A model generated the notes under the pieces. The model did not search any database. It saw only the letters and a list, made by a program, of their open reading frames with translations, and was not told where the DNA came from. A stretch of 64,000 bases of DNA from a virus. Each line of letters starts with the position of its first letter. Position 1 is the first letter of the stretch. Made by a program: the position numbers and the translations under genes. The stretch lies in the IMG/VR virus record IMGVR_UViG_3300028840_002420, positions 49,208 through 113,207 of that record, one strand, 5' to 3'. Of this stretch, positions 14,734-23,991 are shown one piece after another.

Positions 14734-16699
14734 CGCGGCCAACGTTCCGTTGGAGAAGTCCGGGATTGACTGGACTGTCTGCCGAACCGTTGAGCAGCTT
14801 GAGCCGTTGGCGCGAGAGGTGGCCGATCAGAGCGTGTTCGGCTGGGACGTGGAGACGAGCGGTCGGTCGCCATGGGCGGGTAGACGGATTATCGGTCATT
14901 CGTTTGCGTGGCGCCGGCCGAACGGGCAGCTTGCGGCGTTTTATGCGCCGTGTCGTCATCGTTCGTGCGGGATGAGCTTGTTCGACGACTTGACGCAGAT
15001 CGAGCCGGAGACGCTGAGCGAAATGCTGCGGCCAGCGCTGGAGGGGCCGGCAGTCAAGCGCGGGCATAACATCTCGTTCGATATCCAATTTGCGGAGACG
15101 GACGGGATCAATGTCGCTCCGCCCGTGTTCGATACGATGCTGGCCTATCGGGTCTACAACGAGAACCTACGGAGCTATCGGCTCGGGCAGTGCTTGCTGT
15201 ACACCGAGGTTCCACATCAGCACGGTTGGAAAAACAGCGTCGAAGACGAGCTGAAGCGTGTCGCTCGGTTTCTGAAGATGAAGATCAGTGTGCTCAAGGA
15301 CCAGCATGGCCACGAGTACGTGCCGATCGATATCGAGGGGCGTTACGGCTGCCAAGACGCGGCCTACGAGTTCATGCTGGGGGATTTTCTCGAAGCTCGA
15401 AACTTCTGGCCAGAGACCACGCAGCTCGAGATGGATCTGTTGTGGTGCTGTCTGGATATCGAGAAGATCGGGGTTCCGCTGGACACAGGGGCGCTGGAAG
15501 AGCTGCGCGAGTTCTGTCGCCAGGAGATGCAAGATCTGTCGCCGCAGATCTGGACGCTCGCCGGCGAGGAATTCAAGATTACGAACGACAACGATTTGCG
15601 TCGGATTTTGTTCAGCAAGCTGAATTATCCGGTCATCAAAGAGACCAAAGGCGGCGCTCGTGGGAACAAACAGCCGAGTGTCGACGATGATTCGTTGTGG
15701 GCGCTCGAGACACGGCACGGGTGTCAGTTGGCGGCGCTTGTGCGGCGCTACAACAGCCACGATAAGATCTATTCGACCTATTCGACGAGCATCGTTGATC
15801 TGACAGACGCTCACGATATCTTGCACGGTGAGGTGAGGCAGTTCGGAGCGCGGACGGGTCGTGTTGCGATGGCGCGGCCGAACCTGCAGAACATTCCGAC
15901 CAGGACGCCGCTAGGTCGGAAAGTCAAAGCGGCGTTTCGTGCGCGTCAGGGAATGATCCGGTATTGCCTCGATTACAGTCAGCTCGAGCTGCGGGTGTTA
16001 GCGCATCTGTCGCAAGATCCGACGCTGCTGCGGATTTATCGTGAGGGCCTCGACGCTCATAAGACGACGGCGATCGAGGCGTTTGGGACGGCCGAAAAGA
16101 TCAATGGCGTGGACATGCGTCGGGTCGCGAAGATCCTCAACTTCGGGGTGTCGTTCGGGATGACCGAAGTGGGGCTGATGGGCAACATCAATAAGGATCT
16201 GCCCGAAGGCATGCCGCCGATTACTGAGGAGCAGGCCAAGGAGTTTCTGACGAGCTTCTATCGGCAGTATTCCGGAGTTGTGCGGTACCGCGATCGGTTG
16301 TTTTACGATATCCGAAACCAGGGCTGCCAGTTTGCGAACATGTTCGGGCGTCCGCGGAGGCTGCCGGCACTCAATCATAAGAGCAACACGGTGAGGCGTC
16401 GGGCGGAGCGGCAAGCGATCTCGACGATGGTCCAGGGCAGCGCGGCCGGTTTGGTCAAGCGCTGCATGCTGGCGACGTGGCAGTACCTGCAGGCACAGAC
16501 GCATTGCGAGGCCTACATGGTGCTCATGGTGCATGACGATTTGCAGTTCGATATGGCGCCGGATGGCAGTGCTCGGACGGTAAGAGAGGTGCACCGGATC
16601 ATGGAGAGCACCTGTCAGAATAAATTCAGCGTGCCGATCAAATCGGACGTGGAGTGGTTCACGACCAATTGGAACGAAAAGAAAGGGATGACGCTATGA
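14702..16699 (+). CDS. Family-A DNA polymerase with 3'-5' exonuclease
   Basis: 665 residues. GTG 14702 is chosen for the GGAGG at 14690-14694. Exonuclease motifs: Exo I WDVETSG (48-54, D49/E51), Exo II GHNISFDIQF (121-130), Exo III YGCQDAAYE (215-223). Polymerase motifs: A DYSQLELRV (424-432), B RRVAKILNFGVSFG (473-486), C MVHDDLQF (609-616). The residue equivalent to E. coli Phe762 is F481, the ancestral state. Motif C reads HDD instead of the usual HDE. There is no 5'-3' exonuclease domain, as in T7-type phage enzymes. It replicates the phage genome with the helicase, primase and SSB encoded upstream. Confidence 0.95.
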   Translation: MGSPVLSQSISAANVPLEKSGIDWTVCRTVEQLEPLAREVADQSVFGWDVETSGRSPWAGRRIIGHSFAWRRPNGQLAAFYAPCRHRSCGMSLFDDLTQIEPETLSEMLRPALEGPAVKRGHNISFDIQFAETDGINVAPPVFDTMLAYRVYNENLRSYRLGQCLLYTEVPHQHGWKNSVEDELKRVARFLKMKISVLKDQHGHEYVPIDIEGRYGCQDAAYEFMLGDFLEARNFWPETTQLEMDLLWCCLDIEKIGVPLDTGALEELREFCRQEMQDLSPQIWTLAGEEFKITNDNDLRRILFSKLNYPVIKETKGGARGNKQPSVDDDSLWALETRHGCQLAALVRRYNSHDKIYSTYSTSIVDLTDAHDILHGEVRQFGARTGRVAMARPNLQNIPTRTPLGRKVKAAFRARQGMIRYCLDYSQLELRVLAHLSQDPTLLRIYREGLDAHKTTAIEAFGTAEKINGVDMRRVAKILNFGVSFGMTEVGLMGNINKDLPEGMPPITEEQAKEFLTSFYRQYSGVVRYRDRLFYDIRNQGCQFANMFGRPRRLPALNHKSNTVRRRAERQAISTMVQGSAAGLVKRCMLATWQYLQAQTHCEAYMVLMVHDDLQFDMAPDGSARTVREVHRIMESTCQNKFSVPIKSDVEWFTTNWNEKKGMTL

Positions 16700-16908
16700 C
16701 GTACACGCCGTTGAAACAGCAGGATACTGATCAAATCGGTAGTGCGGCGGCTAAGGTGTTGTTGGAGTGGGCCGCGCGGCATGAGTTGACGTGGATCCAG
16801 TTAAATCAATGTATCGAAGTCGCGCAGAAACAGGTGGCGGTGGATAGCTTAGAGGCAGCTCCTGGGGCTGTCGTGTCTGTTCCAAAAACGATCAGGAGGG
16901 GCCGATGA
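16696..16908 (+). CDS. Small hypothetical protein
   Basis: 70 residues, ATGA overlap with the polymerase stop. One helical domain (IGSAAAKVLLEWAARHELTW, then LNQCIEVAQKQV) that could be a small HTH or a partner-binding helix pair. Ends RRGR, and its stop overlaps the SbcD-like start. Unknown function. Confidence 0.72.
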   Translation: MTYTPLKQQDTDQIGSAAAKVLLEWAARHELTWIQLNQCIEVAQKQVAVDSLEAAPGAVVSVPKTIRRGR

Positions 16909-17939
16909 TCGTTTTCTCAGATCTGCATCTGCGTGAGAGCAGTGAGGACGTGTGCTTTCGAGTGCTCGAGCAAATCGAGCGAATGGCGCTCGAAGACGAT
17001 CAGCGGATCGTGTGCTGCGGTGACTTTTGGCACATTCGTTACCAGCTGAATGTCCGGCTGCTCAATCGAGTGTCCGAGCTGATGCGGCGCTGGGCTGATC
17101 TGGGGCTCGAGCTCGACCTGGTTCCCGGCAACCACGACCAGGTGGACGTGGCCGGACGGAATGCACTTGAAGTCTTCGAGGGGGACAACTGCGTGGTGTG
17201 GACTGAGCCGGGGATCAGCCACGACGGCCGTTTGGGCTTCGTTCCGTACCGCAAGGATCTGGAAGAGCAGGGTGGTTGTTTGAAGGCGGTTGTTGCTGAA
17301 GCTCCGTGGATCATCTTCGCGCATTTGGGGATCTGCGGAGCGGCTATGAACAATGGGCAGAAGGATCGGGACGGTCTTGATGCAGCGACGCAGCTCGTGT
17401 GTCCCCAGGCCCATTTGATTCTTGGGCACTATCATAAGCGGCAGACGGGAATGGGATGGGAGTACGTAGGATCTCCGTACCAGACAAGCTTCGGGGAGGA
17501 GGGGAACGTTTGCGGTGTTCTCCATTTGGTCCCGGAAACGATTGAGCGGCTGTGGATTCCGTTGGACGTGGGTGCACCGACACACCTGACGTTGAAGTGG
17601 GATCCGGCGAAGCAAGAACAGCCTCCAGTTCCGCGGATGACGTTAGCTCCAGACCGAAATGTGAAGGTGCGCCTCGATATCGAAGCGAGTCACGAGATGA
17701 TCGTTGGCGGGAAGTTCAAGCAGGTTCTCAAGACCGCGGGGCTCGATGGTGTGGAAGTTCGGATTGTCCCGACCAAGGTTGATCGTGAGCACAGGTTTGA
17801 GATTGGTGGGGGCGAGACGCTGTTGCAGGCTGCGGATCGGTTTGCGGCCGAGCGGTTGTCTGGTGGGGAGTGTGGCGCGAAGAGCGCGAATCAGCATCAG
17901 GCGGCAATGGTTGCGTTGCGGAGGTGGGCCGATGGATGA
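16905..17939 (+). CDS. sbcD: SbcD/Mre11-like nuclease subunit
   Basis: 344 residues, ATGA overlap. Metallophosphoesterase motifs in order: DLHL (6-9), GDFWH (39-43), GNHD (75-78), FAHLG (about 139-143), and GHYHK (about 174-178), which bind two Mn ions. This is the nuclease half of an SbcCD/Rad50-Mre11 complex (T4 gp47), which processes DNA ends and hairpins and feeds recombination. The motor half is at 18,120, separated by a small coiled-coil gene. The C-terminal 120 residues are unlike cellular SbcD, as usual for phages. Confidence 0.88.
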   Translation: MIVFSDLHLRESSEDVCFRVLEQIERMALEDDQRIVCCGDFWHIRYQLNVRLLNRVSELMRRWADLGLELDLVPGNHDQVDVAGRNALEVFEGDNCVVWTEPGISHDGRLGFVPYRKDLEEQGGCLKAVVAEAPWIIFAHLGICGAAMNNGQKDRDGLDAATQLVCPQAHLILGHYHKRQTGMGWEYVGSPYQTSFGEEGNVCGVLHLVPETIERLWIPLDVGAPTHLTLKWDPAKQEQPPVPRMTLAPDRNVKVRLDIEASHEMIVGGKFKQVLKTAGLDGVEVRIVPTKVDREHRFEIGGGETLLQAADRFAAERLSGGECGAKSANQHQAAMVALRRWADG

Positions 17940-18123
17940 GGCGAGAAGTCTAGTTAGGCGTTTAGAAGAATTGAGGGCGCGTCTTGCTGAGCATCAGGCG
18001 CGAGAGGCAGATCTGCGCGAAGAGGTTGATGAGCTTCTTGCGGAAATAGAAGAATTCCAGAGGACGCCGACAAGGACTCCGGTCATTGGAACGTTGCCGT
18101 TGTTAGTGAGGGGCGCTCGATGA
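17932..18123 (+). CDS. Small coiled-coil protein between SbcD and SbcC
   Basis: 63 residues from ATG 17932, overlapping the SbcD-like gene by 8 nt. Residues 5-45 are a strong coiled coil (RRLEELRARLAEHQAREADL and following). The C-terminus TRTPVIGTLPLLVRGAR is basic. Stop overlaps the SbcC start. It may bridge or regulate the nuclease-motor complex; this is from position only. Confidence 0.75.
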   Translation: MDEARSLVRRLEELRARLAEHQAREADLREEVDELLAEIEEFQRTPTRTPVIGTLPLLVRGAR

Positions 18124-20084
18124 AATTGCTTGATATTGCGATCGAAGGATTCATGGGCTTCACTGGCGCTGTCAAGTTGGCGCTTGATTCGTTGGGCTTG
18201 GTCCACATCGCCGGAGCGAATGAAGATGATCCGGCCAACGACAGCAACGGTTCCGGCAAGACGACGATCCTGGAGGCGCTGACGTGGTGTCTGTTCGGCG
18301 AGGGGCTGCCGCGGCCGTCTGGTAACAGCGAGCAGGGCGTTCGTGCGGACGAAGTGCTCAATGACCGCCGCAAGAAACAGTGTTACGTGCGCGTGAATCT
18401 GGAGGATGAGGACGGGACGGCTTACGGTGTGGCGCGGTGGCGGAAGTACAAGGGTGAGGGAGATTCTCGTCAGAGTAGCGGAGTGATGCTGGTTGTGGGC
18501 GGAGAGCCGATCCAATCGCTCGATGAGAAGGAGACCAATCGTCTGATCTGCCTGAAGCTCGGGCTCGATCGGGATATCTGGTGCCGTGGGGTGGTGTTCG
18601 GTCAAGAGGCCTCGTTCAACTTCTGCGAAGCGACGGCGAAGGATCGGACCGCGATCCTCACTACAGTGATGGGGCTTGAGACGATCGATACGTGGCTGGA
18701 GCGCTGCCGGGATGAAAAGCGGGCGCTGACGACCAAGATGGCCGAGAGCGGCGGAAAGCTCGAGATCGCTCGCCAGGGGCTGCAGAGGGCTGAGCAGGAG
18801 TCTCCTGAAGCGCAACAGCAGCAGTGGGAGGTTGATCGAGCAGCGACCTTACAGGCGATAGAGAGCGATCTGACGGCTATCGCCAATGAAGGGACAAGCT
18901 TGGTTGCCACGTTGACGGAGCTGGAGACAGCCGGCCGACCGGCTGTGGCTGCGTTCCCAGATCCACCGAGTGACGAAGCTGTCCGGGCCGCTGAACGAGC
19001 GATGCAGGAGGCCTCTGTCAAAACCGGGGTATTGCGGACAGAGCACGATGTGCTCAAGCGCCGTGTGGCTCAGCTGGAGAGCATGCAGATCGGAGAGTGT
19101 CCGACGTGTTTGCAGCCGATCACGGCCGAGCATCGGGATCCGTGCCTGGGGGCCGCTCGTGAGTCGGTAGCAAGCTTGATCAACGGCCAGATGTGGATTG
19201 AGGCGTGGGGGGCGTTCGAGCAGGCTCAGAAGGCCTATGCGGCTGCTCAGGATGCTTACAAAGCGGGGCATGCCGAGACGCGGCGGTTGTCTGAAGAGGC
19301 TCAGAGGACGCAGCAGCAGGCGCTGCAGTGGGATAATTCGGTGCAGGCTCTCAAGAACCAGATCGAGCACGGTCGGAAGCGTTGGACTGCGGAAGCCGCG
19401 CGGAAGCGTCAGGTGCAGCAGCAGAGCAATCCGTTCGGGGAGCTGGTAGCCAAGCATCAGGAGCAGCTCGAGCAGCTTCGGTGGGAGCTGGTGGCGCTTG
19501 AAGACGAGCAGAAGGGGATCGGCGAAGCGCTCGATATTTGTCTGTGGTGGGAGAAAGAGCTGCCCCGGTTCCGTACGTGGTTGTTCGATGCGGTGGTGGA
19601 TACGTTGGCGGCCGAAGCGAATAGGTGGCTGCGGATCATGTCTGGCGGCGTGATCTGGGTTCAAATCTCTACCACGAAGCAGGTTGGCAAGCGGCTCCGC
19701 GATGAGCTGGACGTTCAGGTCTATCGGTGGCAGCCTGACGGCTCTGTGACTACGCGTAGTTATCGCACGTGGTCTGGGGGCGAAAAAAGACGGGTTGCTT
19801 TGGCGGTAGATCTCGGGTTATCTAGGTTGCTCGCGGATCGAGCGTCGAAGGCCTATCGGTTCCTGGCGTTGGACGAAATCGACCGCCACTTGGACAGCCA
19901 AGGCCGTGAAGGGCTGCGCCAGGTGCTTGATGAGCTTCGGCGCGAAAAGGAGACTCTCTTAGTCATCACACATGATCCCGAATTCCGCGCGTCCTTCGAT
20001 ACTGAGGTTCTGGTGACGAAACGTGCAGGTGTTAGCGATTTGGAGGTACGAGGTGCCCAAGCCGAGAGTAGTGGAGCTGCCTAA
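18120..20084 (+). CDS. sbcC: SbcC/Rad50-like ATPase subunit
   Basis: 654 residues. Walker A GSGKTT (44-49) at the N-terminus, two coiled-coil arms meeting at a zinc hook CPTC (about 327-330), then the ABC signature WSGGEKRR (about 550-557) and Walker B/D-loop FLALDEIDRHLD (about 580-591). The Walker B reads DEID instead of the common DEP. It drives the SbcD-like nuclease encoded upstream and corresponds to T4 gp46. Shorter arms than E. coli SbcC (1048 residues) are normal for phages. ATGA overlap start. Confidence 0.9.
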   Translation: MKLLDIAIEGFMGFTGAVKLALDSLGLVHIAGANEDDPANDSNGSGKTTILEALTWCLFGEGLPRPSGNSEQGVRADEVLNDRRKKQCYVRVNLEDEDGTAYGVARWRKYKGEGDSRQSSGVMLVVGGEPIQSLDEKETNRLICLKLGLDRDIWCRGVVFGQEASFNFCEATAKDRTAILTTVMGLETIDTWLERCRDEKRALTTKMAESGGKLEIARQGLQRAEQESPEAQQQQWEVDRAATLQAIESDLTAIANEGTSLVATLTELETAGRPAVAAFPDPPSDEAVRAAERAMQEASVKTGVLRTEHDVLKRRVAQLESMQIGECPTCLQPITAEHRDPCLGAARESVASLINGQMWIEAWGAFEQAQKAYAAAQDAYKAGHAETRRLSEEAQRTQQQALQWDNSVQALKNQIEHGRKRWTAEAARKRQVQQQSNPFGELVAKHQEQLEQLRWELVALEDEQKGIGEALDICLWWEKELPRFRTWLFDAVVDTLAAEANRWLRIMSGGVIWVQISTTKQVGKRLRDELDVQVYRWQPDGSVTTRSYRTWSGGEKRRVALAVDLGLSRLLADRASKAYRFLALDEIDRHLDSQGREGLRQVLDELRREKETLLVITHDPEFRASFDTEVLVTKRAGVSDLEVRGAQAESSGAA

Positions 20085-20490
20085 GCGGGGCAGCAAGAAG
20101 AAATCCCGCAGCAAGAAGAAATCCCAAAAGAGCAGCCGGCCGAAAAAGCCGCATTGGTACACGATGGAGTCGTTTTTCAAAAGCGACAGTCAGTTGGTGA
20201 TGAAGGTCGGCGACGAAGATATCGTGCTGTGCGGGTGGGTTCCCCCCTATAACGAAGTGGCCGTGTGTCTCGTTCCCTCGTCCATTACACAGCAGCAGGG
20301 ATTGGCGCTGCAGAAGATCCTGGAAGCTAATTTGAGGGCTCCAGTGCTTGTGCTGACCAACAATACCCAGCTCGTGAGGCTGAAACAGATCTCGGAGTCC
20401 GAAGCGATCCGGATCATGAACGAGGGGGATCCTAATGCCATCGTCCACGTCGAAGACGGCGAAGAAAAAGAAGGCCAAAAAACCGACTAA
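20053..20490 (+). CDS. Hypothetical protein with basic N-terminal tail
   Basis: 145 residues from GTG 20053, chosen for GGAGG six bases upstream. The first 35 residues are a lysine/serine/arginine tail containing a repeated SKKKS block (18-bp direct repeat near 20,098-20,133). The rest is an alpha/beta domain with EVAVCLVPSSITQQQG and RAPVLVLTNNTQLVRL. No family recognised. The tail suggests nucleic-acid contact. Its end overlaps the nuclease gene by 56 nt. Confidence 0.75.
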   Translation: MPKPRVVELPKRGSKKKSRSKKKSQKSSRPKKPHWYTMESFFKSDSQLVMKVGDEDIVLCGWVPPYNEVAVCLVPSSITQQQGLALQKILEANLRAPVLVLTNNTQLVRLKQISESEAIRIMNEGDPNAIVHVEDGEEKEGQKTD

Positions 20491-21010
20491 GGCTCAGCTC
20501 GGTCGTAGGAGTCGGGTCAAGGGTGGGGCTTTCGAGCGGAAGATCGCCGCTGAACTGCGTGTGATTTACGATCCTCCTGAATTGGTCGCCGAGTTGGTAG
20601 CGGCGCTCGAGGCGAAGGACCTGAAAGAGTACAAGCGGTTGTTGAAGGCCTCGAATGTCAGCCGGGGCGAGCAGACGCGTGGAGCGAAACACGCGGACCT
20701 GTTGATCGACGAGTGCCCGTTCTGGCTCGAGCTGCAGGATGCGGGGCCTCAGAAATATAATCCGCGATCCAAGCTCGAACAGGCCGAGCGGGACGTTCGA
20801 GAATCGGAATCGGACAAGTGGCCCGCTGCGGTATGCCATCGGTTGGGGCGTCGTTCGATTCAGGTCTGCATGCGGTATGATGCGTTGGCGTGGATCGCGA
20901 CAGGCTACTGCTTTGCGGACGCGGACGCGGCCGAGAATATCGTGGTGATGATCGACTGGGAGGATTTCAAGGGTCTTCTCCAGGAGCATGAAGATGAGCG
21001 GCGACAGTAA
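20435..21010 (+). CDS. PD-(D/E)XK nuclease, Holliday-resolvase-like
   Basis: 191 residues from ATG 20435 with GAGGGGG upstream. After a lysine-rich tail (1-20) come RVKGGAFERKIAAELR (E34), KHADLLID (D88) and FWLELQDA (E99, then Q101 where lysine is usual). This spacing matches small archaeal/phage Hjc- or VRR-type nucleases that cut branched DNA. The E-x-Q ending is a known variation but could lower activity. A helical C-terminal part follows. It likely resolves recombination intermediates made by the RecA and SbcCD-like proteins. Confidence 0.7.
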   Translation: MPSSTSKTAKKKKAKKPTKAQLGRRSRVKGGAFERKIAAELRVIYDPPELVAELVAALEAKDLKEYKRLLKASNVSRGEQTRGAKHADLLIDECPFWLELQDAGPQKYNPRSKLEQAERDVRESESDKWPAAVCHRLGRRSIQVCMRYDALAWIATGYCFADADAAENIVVMIDWEDFKGLLQEHEDERRQ

Positions 21011-21647
21011 GCGGGATCAGATCAAGGAAGATATCGCGTTCGAGGTGCTGCGGGATGCCGGTAAGAGGCACAACAAAGCCGTCGAGATGCGCAAGGCTGA
21101 GATGTTGGCGCGGAACATGACGCCGGTCGAGACCGAAGCGAGCGTGGAGCGGCTTAAGGATGAAGCCGTTCGGGCGTTCTTCGGTGAGGAGGGGATCCCG
21201 CCCGATTTGAAAAAGGGCTGGGCGATCTACGAGCAGCGGCGAAAGGAACGGGATCGTGTCGAAGCCCCATTGCCGCCAGGGGGCTGTTTGCTTCTGGGTA
21301 GAGAGGCGACGGTTGCGGGCGCGATGGCTGAAGCTCATATGAAGTTGGCGGCTGCGCTCCACATCGACACGAGGGCGATCAAGCTGTCGCTCAAGCGGGA
21401 TGAAGCCAACCGGATCAATCTGATTGCGGATGTGAGTCCACCCGATGACTGGGTGATCCCGATCGCTATCGGCAATCAGGCAGCTCAGACTCCGCAAGAG
21501 GCCGCCAAGGTCTACATCCAAAGCGTGCTGCGGCAAATCAATCTGTGGTTCCGTACCGAGGTCGGGGTGCGGCTGGAGGCCAGCGAGAAGATCAGGCCTG
21601 AACTGAGCCGGCCGGTTGCTCCGTGGGCTGGCCATGGGCAAGCGTAG
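20994..21647 (+). CDS. Hypothetical protein
   Basis: 217 residues from ATG 20994 (CCAGGAG spaced 7; ATG 20988 is too close). An N-terminal helical region (KRDQIKEDIAFEVLRDAGKR) and a middle with AGAMAEAHMKLAAALHID are followed by an alpha/beta part (VIPIAIGNQ). No recognisable enzyme motif. Lies between the nuclease and a protein that could be a small terminase. Confidence 0.72.
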   Translation: MSGDSKRDQIKEDIAFEVLRDAGKRHNKAVEMRKAEMLARNMTPVETEASVERLKDEAVRAFFGEEGIPPDLKKGWAIYEQRRKERDRVEAPLPPGGCLLLGREATVAGAMAEAHMKLAAALHIDTRAIKLSLKRDEANRINLIADVSPPDDWVIPIAIGNQAAQTPQEAAKVYIQSVLRQINLWFRTEVGVRLEASEKIRPELSRPVAPWAGHGQA

Positions 21648-22305
21648 TCCACCGAAGGGGCCGGCTGCAGCTCCACCTGACGCGAAGCGTAAGAAGCTGC
21701 AGCGGTGGGAGTATGAGCGGGCGATCCAGTCCGCGGAGGTGGCGTATATCACCGATGAGCGGATGCGTCCGCTCGAGTATTGGTGGGACCAGCTTTGCTC
21801 TCATTGCATGCCGCTACAGCGGTTTAAGAGCCGTTCGAAGATCGGCAGATGGTCCGAGCGGCGGAGCAAATACTGGGAGGCTGTCACTCAGGAAGTTCTG
21901 CGCCAGACCAAGCACAAGATCGTTCATGATCGTGCGGCCGAGCTGCAGCAGATGCAGCGTCTTCGCCAGGCTGCGTACGACGCGGTAGAGCCGCGGCTAG
22001 ATAAGGATGGGCGGTTGGTGTATCCCGTGGCGCCGAAGAGCCTGGAGGGCATGATTACGGCGCTTGTGCGGCTCGATATCCGGGCAGACGACAAACGGGA
22101 TGAGCTTTTGGCGATAATTGATCCTGAGCTGCTTAAGGAGACGGCCGAGCAGCAAGGACAGCAGTTCTCTCCGGAAGATATGCGGACGGTCGCTCGAGTA
22201 CTTCTAACCAAGCGCCGGGAGGCGCAGACGCGGCGCATCAAAGAAAACGAGCGTCAGCTACTCACCGAAGGATCGGGTGAAGACGATGAAGAAACAGATC
22301 TTTGA
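21634..22305 (+). CDS. Hypothetical protein, possibly small-terminase-like
   Basis: 223 residues from ATG 21634. A basic N-terminus (KRSPPKGP, AKRKKLQRWEYE) and a long helical core with RSKYWEAVTQEVLRQTKHKI, then the segment PKSLEGMITALVRLD followed by DKRDELLAIIDPEL, and an acidic tail (GEDDEETDL). This helical pattern recalls phage proteins placed beside terminases, but here the large subunit lies 32 kb away. Other DNA-binding roles are equally possible. Its 3' end overlaps the ParB-methyltransferase gene. Confidence 0.65.
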   Translation: MGKRSPPKGPAAAPPDAKRKKLQRWEYERAIQSAEVAYITDERMRPLEYWWDQLCSHCMPLQRFKSRSKIGRWSERRSKYWEAVTQEVLRQTKHKIVHDRAAELQQMQRLRQAAYDAVEPRLDKDGRLVYPVAPKSLEGMITALVRLDIRADDKRDELLAIIDPELLKETAEQQGQQFSPEDMRTVARVLLTKRREAQTRRIKENERQLLTEGSGEDDEETDL

Positions 22306-23716
22306 GATTGATCCGAAAGACATCGTAATCGGTTGGCGGGTGCGGCTAGATCCAGGCGATATTAACGAGCTGGCTGCATCGATTTTGGAGCACGGGCAGA
22401 TGCAGCCGATCGCGGTCAAGACCAACGGTGATAATCGGCTTGAGCTCATCTCTGGCGAGCGGCGGATCCAGGCTTGTCGGCAGCTGCAGCGCAAAGTTCT
22501 CGCGGTTCTGGTCGAGCCGAAGGATGAGCTGCAAGCTCTCGATATGCAGCTGGATGAGAATCTGAGGCGGAAGGATTTTGACGATATCGAGCGTGGGCTT
22601 GGTTTGGCTCAGCGTAAGATGATCTACGAGAAGCTCCATCCAGAGACCAAAGTCGGCGGCGCTGGTCGCGGCCGTCCGAAAAGTAGGATGGCGAAATCTG
22701 ACAACCTGACAGATCCGCCAAGAGAGCCGGCCGAGCGATTCACCAAAGTCACGGCCAAGCGGTTTGGGATCGGTGAGACCAAGGTCAAGGAGATGTTGGC
22801 GATCGTCGGGCTGTCCGCAAAGCCGAAGTTCCAAAAGAGGATGCGATCTGCGAAGGACAAGCCGGTTGCCGAGCGAAATCGCATTTACATGGAGTGTCTG
22901 CAGGAGCACCGTCGGGATAAGAAGATGGAGCGGCTCAAGGCCGAAGCCGATAAAAAGGCCGAGCTGCAGAGTCAGGCCGAGCTGAATGATCAGGGTGAGG
23001 TAGCCGAGACTGAAAACGCGCGGCCGATCCACGTCTATCATGACGACTGCCTGAAGCTGATGGCGACGTGGCCGAAGGAGTCTGTAGATTTGGTGGCTTC
23101 CGATCCGCCGTTTGGACGGGCGCGGAGCCAGATCGCCCACATTGCTCGAGCGAGCATTAATCCGGAAGAGCACAAGTGGGACAAGCTGGATGTCGGCTGG
23201 GTGATGCTGGCCGCTCCGCTGCTCGTGCCGGGTGGGCAGTTGCTGACGTTCTGTCCGCTCGAGAAGGTCGGAGACTACGAAGTAGCTTGCGAAGCGGCCG
23301 GGCTCGACTACCGGATGGCGATTCTGTGGTGCAAGACCAATCCGGGTCCAGCTCATCGGCCGACCTACGTGTCCGCAGTCGAGGCTATCGTGTGGGCCGT
23401 CAAGCCGGGCAAAGCTCCCTACTTCAAGCCGTGGGAAGGCAAGAGCACGGATGGGGACTACCACCCAATGAACTGGTTCGAGTCACCGATTTGCGGTGGC
23501 CGGGAGCGGTTGCATCCGACACAGAAGCCGCTGGCTGTGATGCTGAAGCTGCTGCATCGGCATGCGTCGCCAGAGCTGAATCATAGGGTGCTCGATCCGT
23601 TCGCCGGCGCGGGGACTACGGGTGTGGCTTGTCGACAGATGGGGCTGTCCGCAATCCTGATCGAAAAGGACGAGACCTATTTGGAGATGATCCGAGCGCG
23701 GATGGCTGCGCAATGA
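22286..23716 (+). CDS. ParB-domain / DNA methyltransferase fusion
   Basis: 476 residues from ATG 22286 (GTG 22277 also possible). The N-terminal ParB/Spo0J domain holds a box like GERR (SGERRIQACRQL), a second helical part resembles the KorB/HTH module (KRFGIGETKVKEMLAIVGLS). After a charged linker, a beta-class amino-methyltransferase follows: catalytic SDPPFG, LHPTQKP, and the AdoMet-binding DPFAGAGTT near the C-terminus. It should methylate adenine or cytosine amino groups at a specific site, guided by the ParB part. Such fusions occur in phages and mobile elements. Its target is unknown; the abundant TGCGGA word in this genome is an obvious candidate to test. Confidence 0.88.
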   Translation: MKKQIFEIDPKDIVIGWRVRLDPGDINELAASILEHGQMQPIAVKTNGDNRLELISGERRIQACRQLQRKVLAVLVEPKDELQALDMQLDENLRRKDFDDIERGLGLAQRKMIYEKLHPETKVGGAGRGRPKSRMAKSDNLTDPPREPAERFTKVTAKRFGIGETKVKEMLAIVGLSAKPKFQKRMRSAKDKPVAERNRIYMECLQEHRRDKKMERLKAEADKKAELQSQAELNDQGEVAETENARPIHVYHDDCLKLMATWPKESVDLVASDPPFGRARSQIAHIARASINPEEHKWDKLDVGWVMLAAPLLVPGGQLLTFCPLEKVGDYEVACEAAGLDYRMAILWCKTNPGPAHRPTYVSAVEAIVWAVKPGKAPYFKPWEGKSTDGDYHPMNWFESPICGGRERLHPTQKPLAVMLKLLHRHASPELNHRVLDPFAGAGTTGVACRQMGLSAILIEKDETYLEMIRARMAAQ

Positions 23717-23991
23717 CCGAGCACCATCGAATTGTGCTGCTCGAGCTGGAGGATGCTCGAGCAGCGGTCAGCGCGGGGTATCTGTCAGATCGGACACAGT
23801 TGAGCATCGGCGCTGTCTGTCAGGCCGGGCTCGAGCTGTGCCATAAGAAGATGGTCAAGAACCAGAGCGTGCGGCATATCGAGCGCGATGGTCACGAGCT
23901 GACGTTGTACACCTATCGGATCACGGGCCGCGGACGGTCGATGTGCGAGCGGATAAGGGCGGCAGCTCACCAGGGAGATCCTCTCCCGTGA
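23713..23991 (+). CDS. Small hypothetical protein
   Basis: 92 residues, ATGA overlap with the methyltransferase. Helical N-terminus (VLLELEDARAAVSAGYL), basic C-terminus with TYRITGRGRSMCERIRAA, resembling the wing and last helix of a small wHTH. DNA binding is possible. It opens the run of small accessory genes. Confidence 0.72.
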   Translation: MTEHHRIVLLELEDARAAVSAGYLSDRTQLSIGAVCQAGLELCHKKMVKNQSVRHIERDGHELTLYTYRITGRGRSMCERIRAAAHQGDPLP

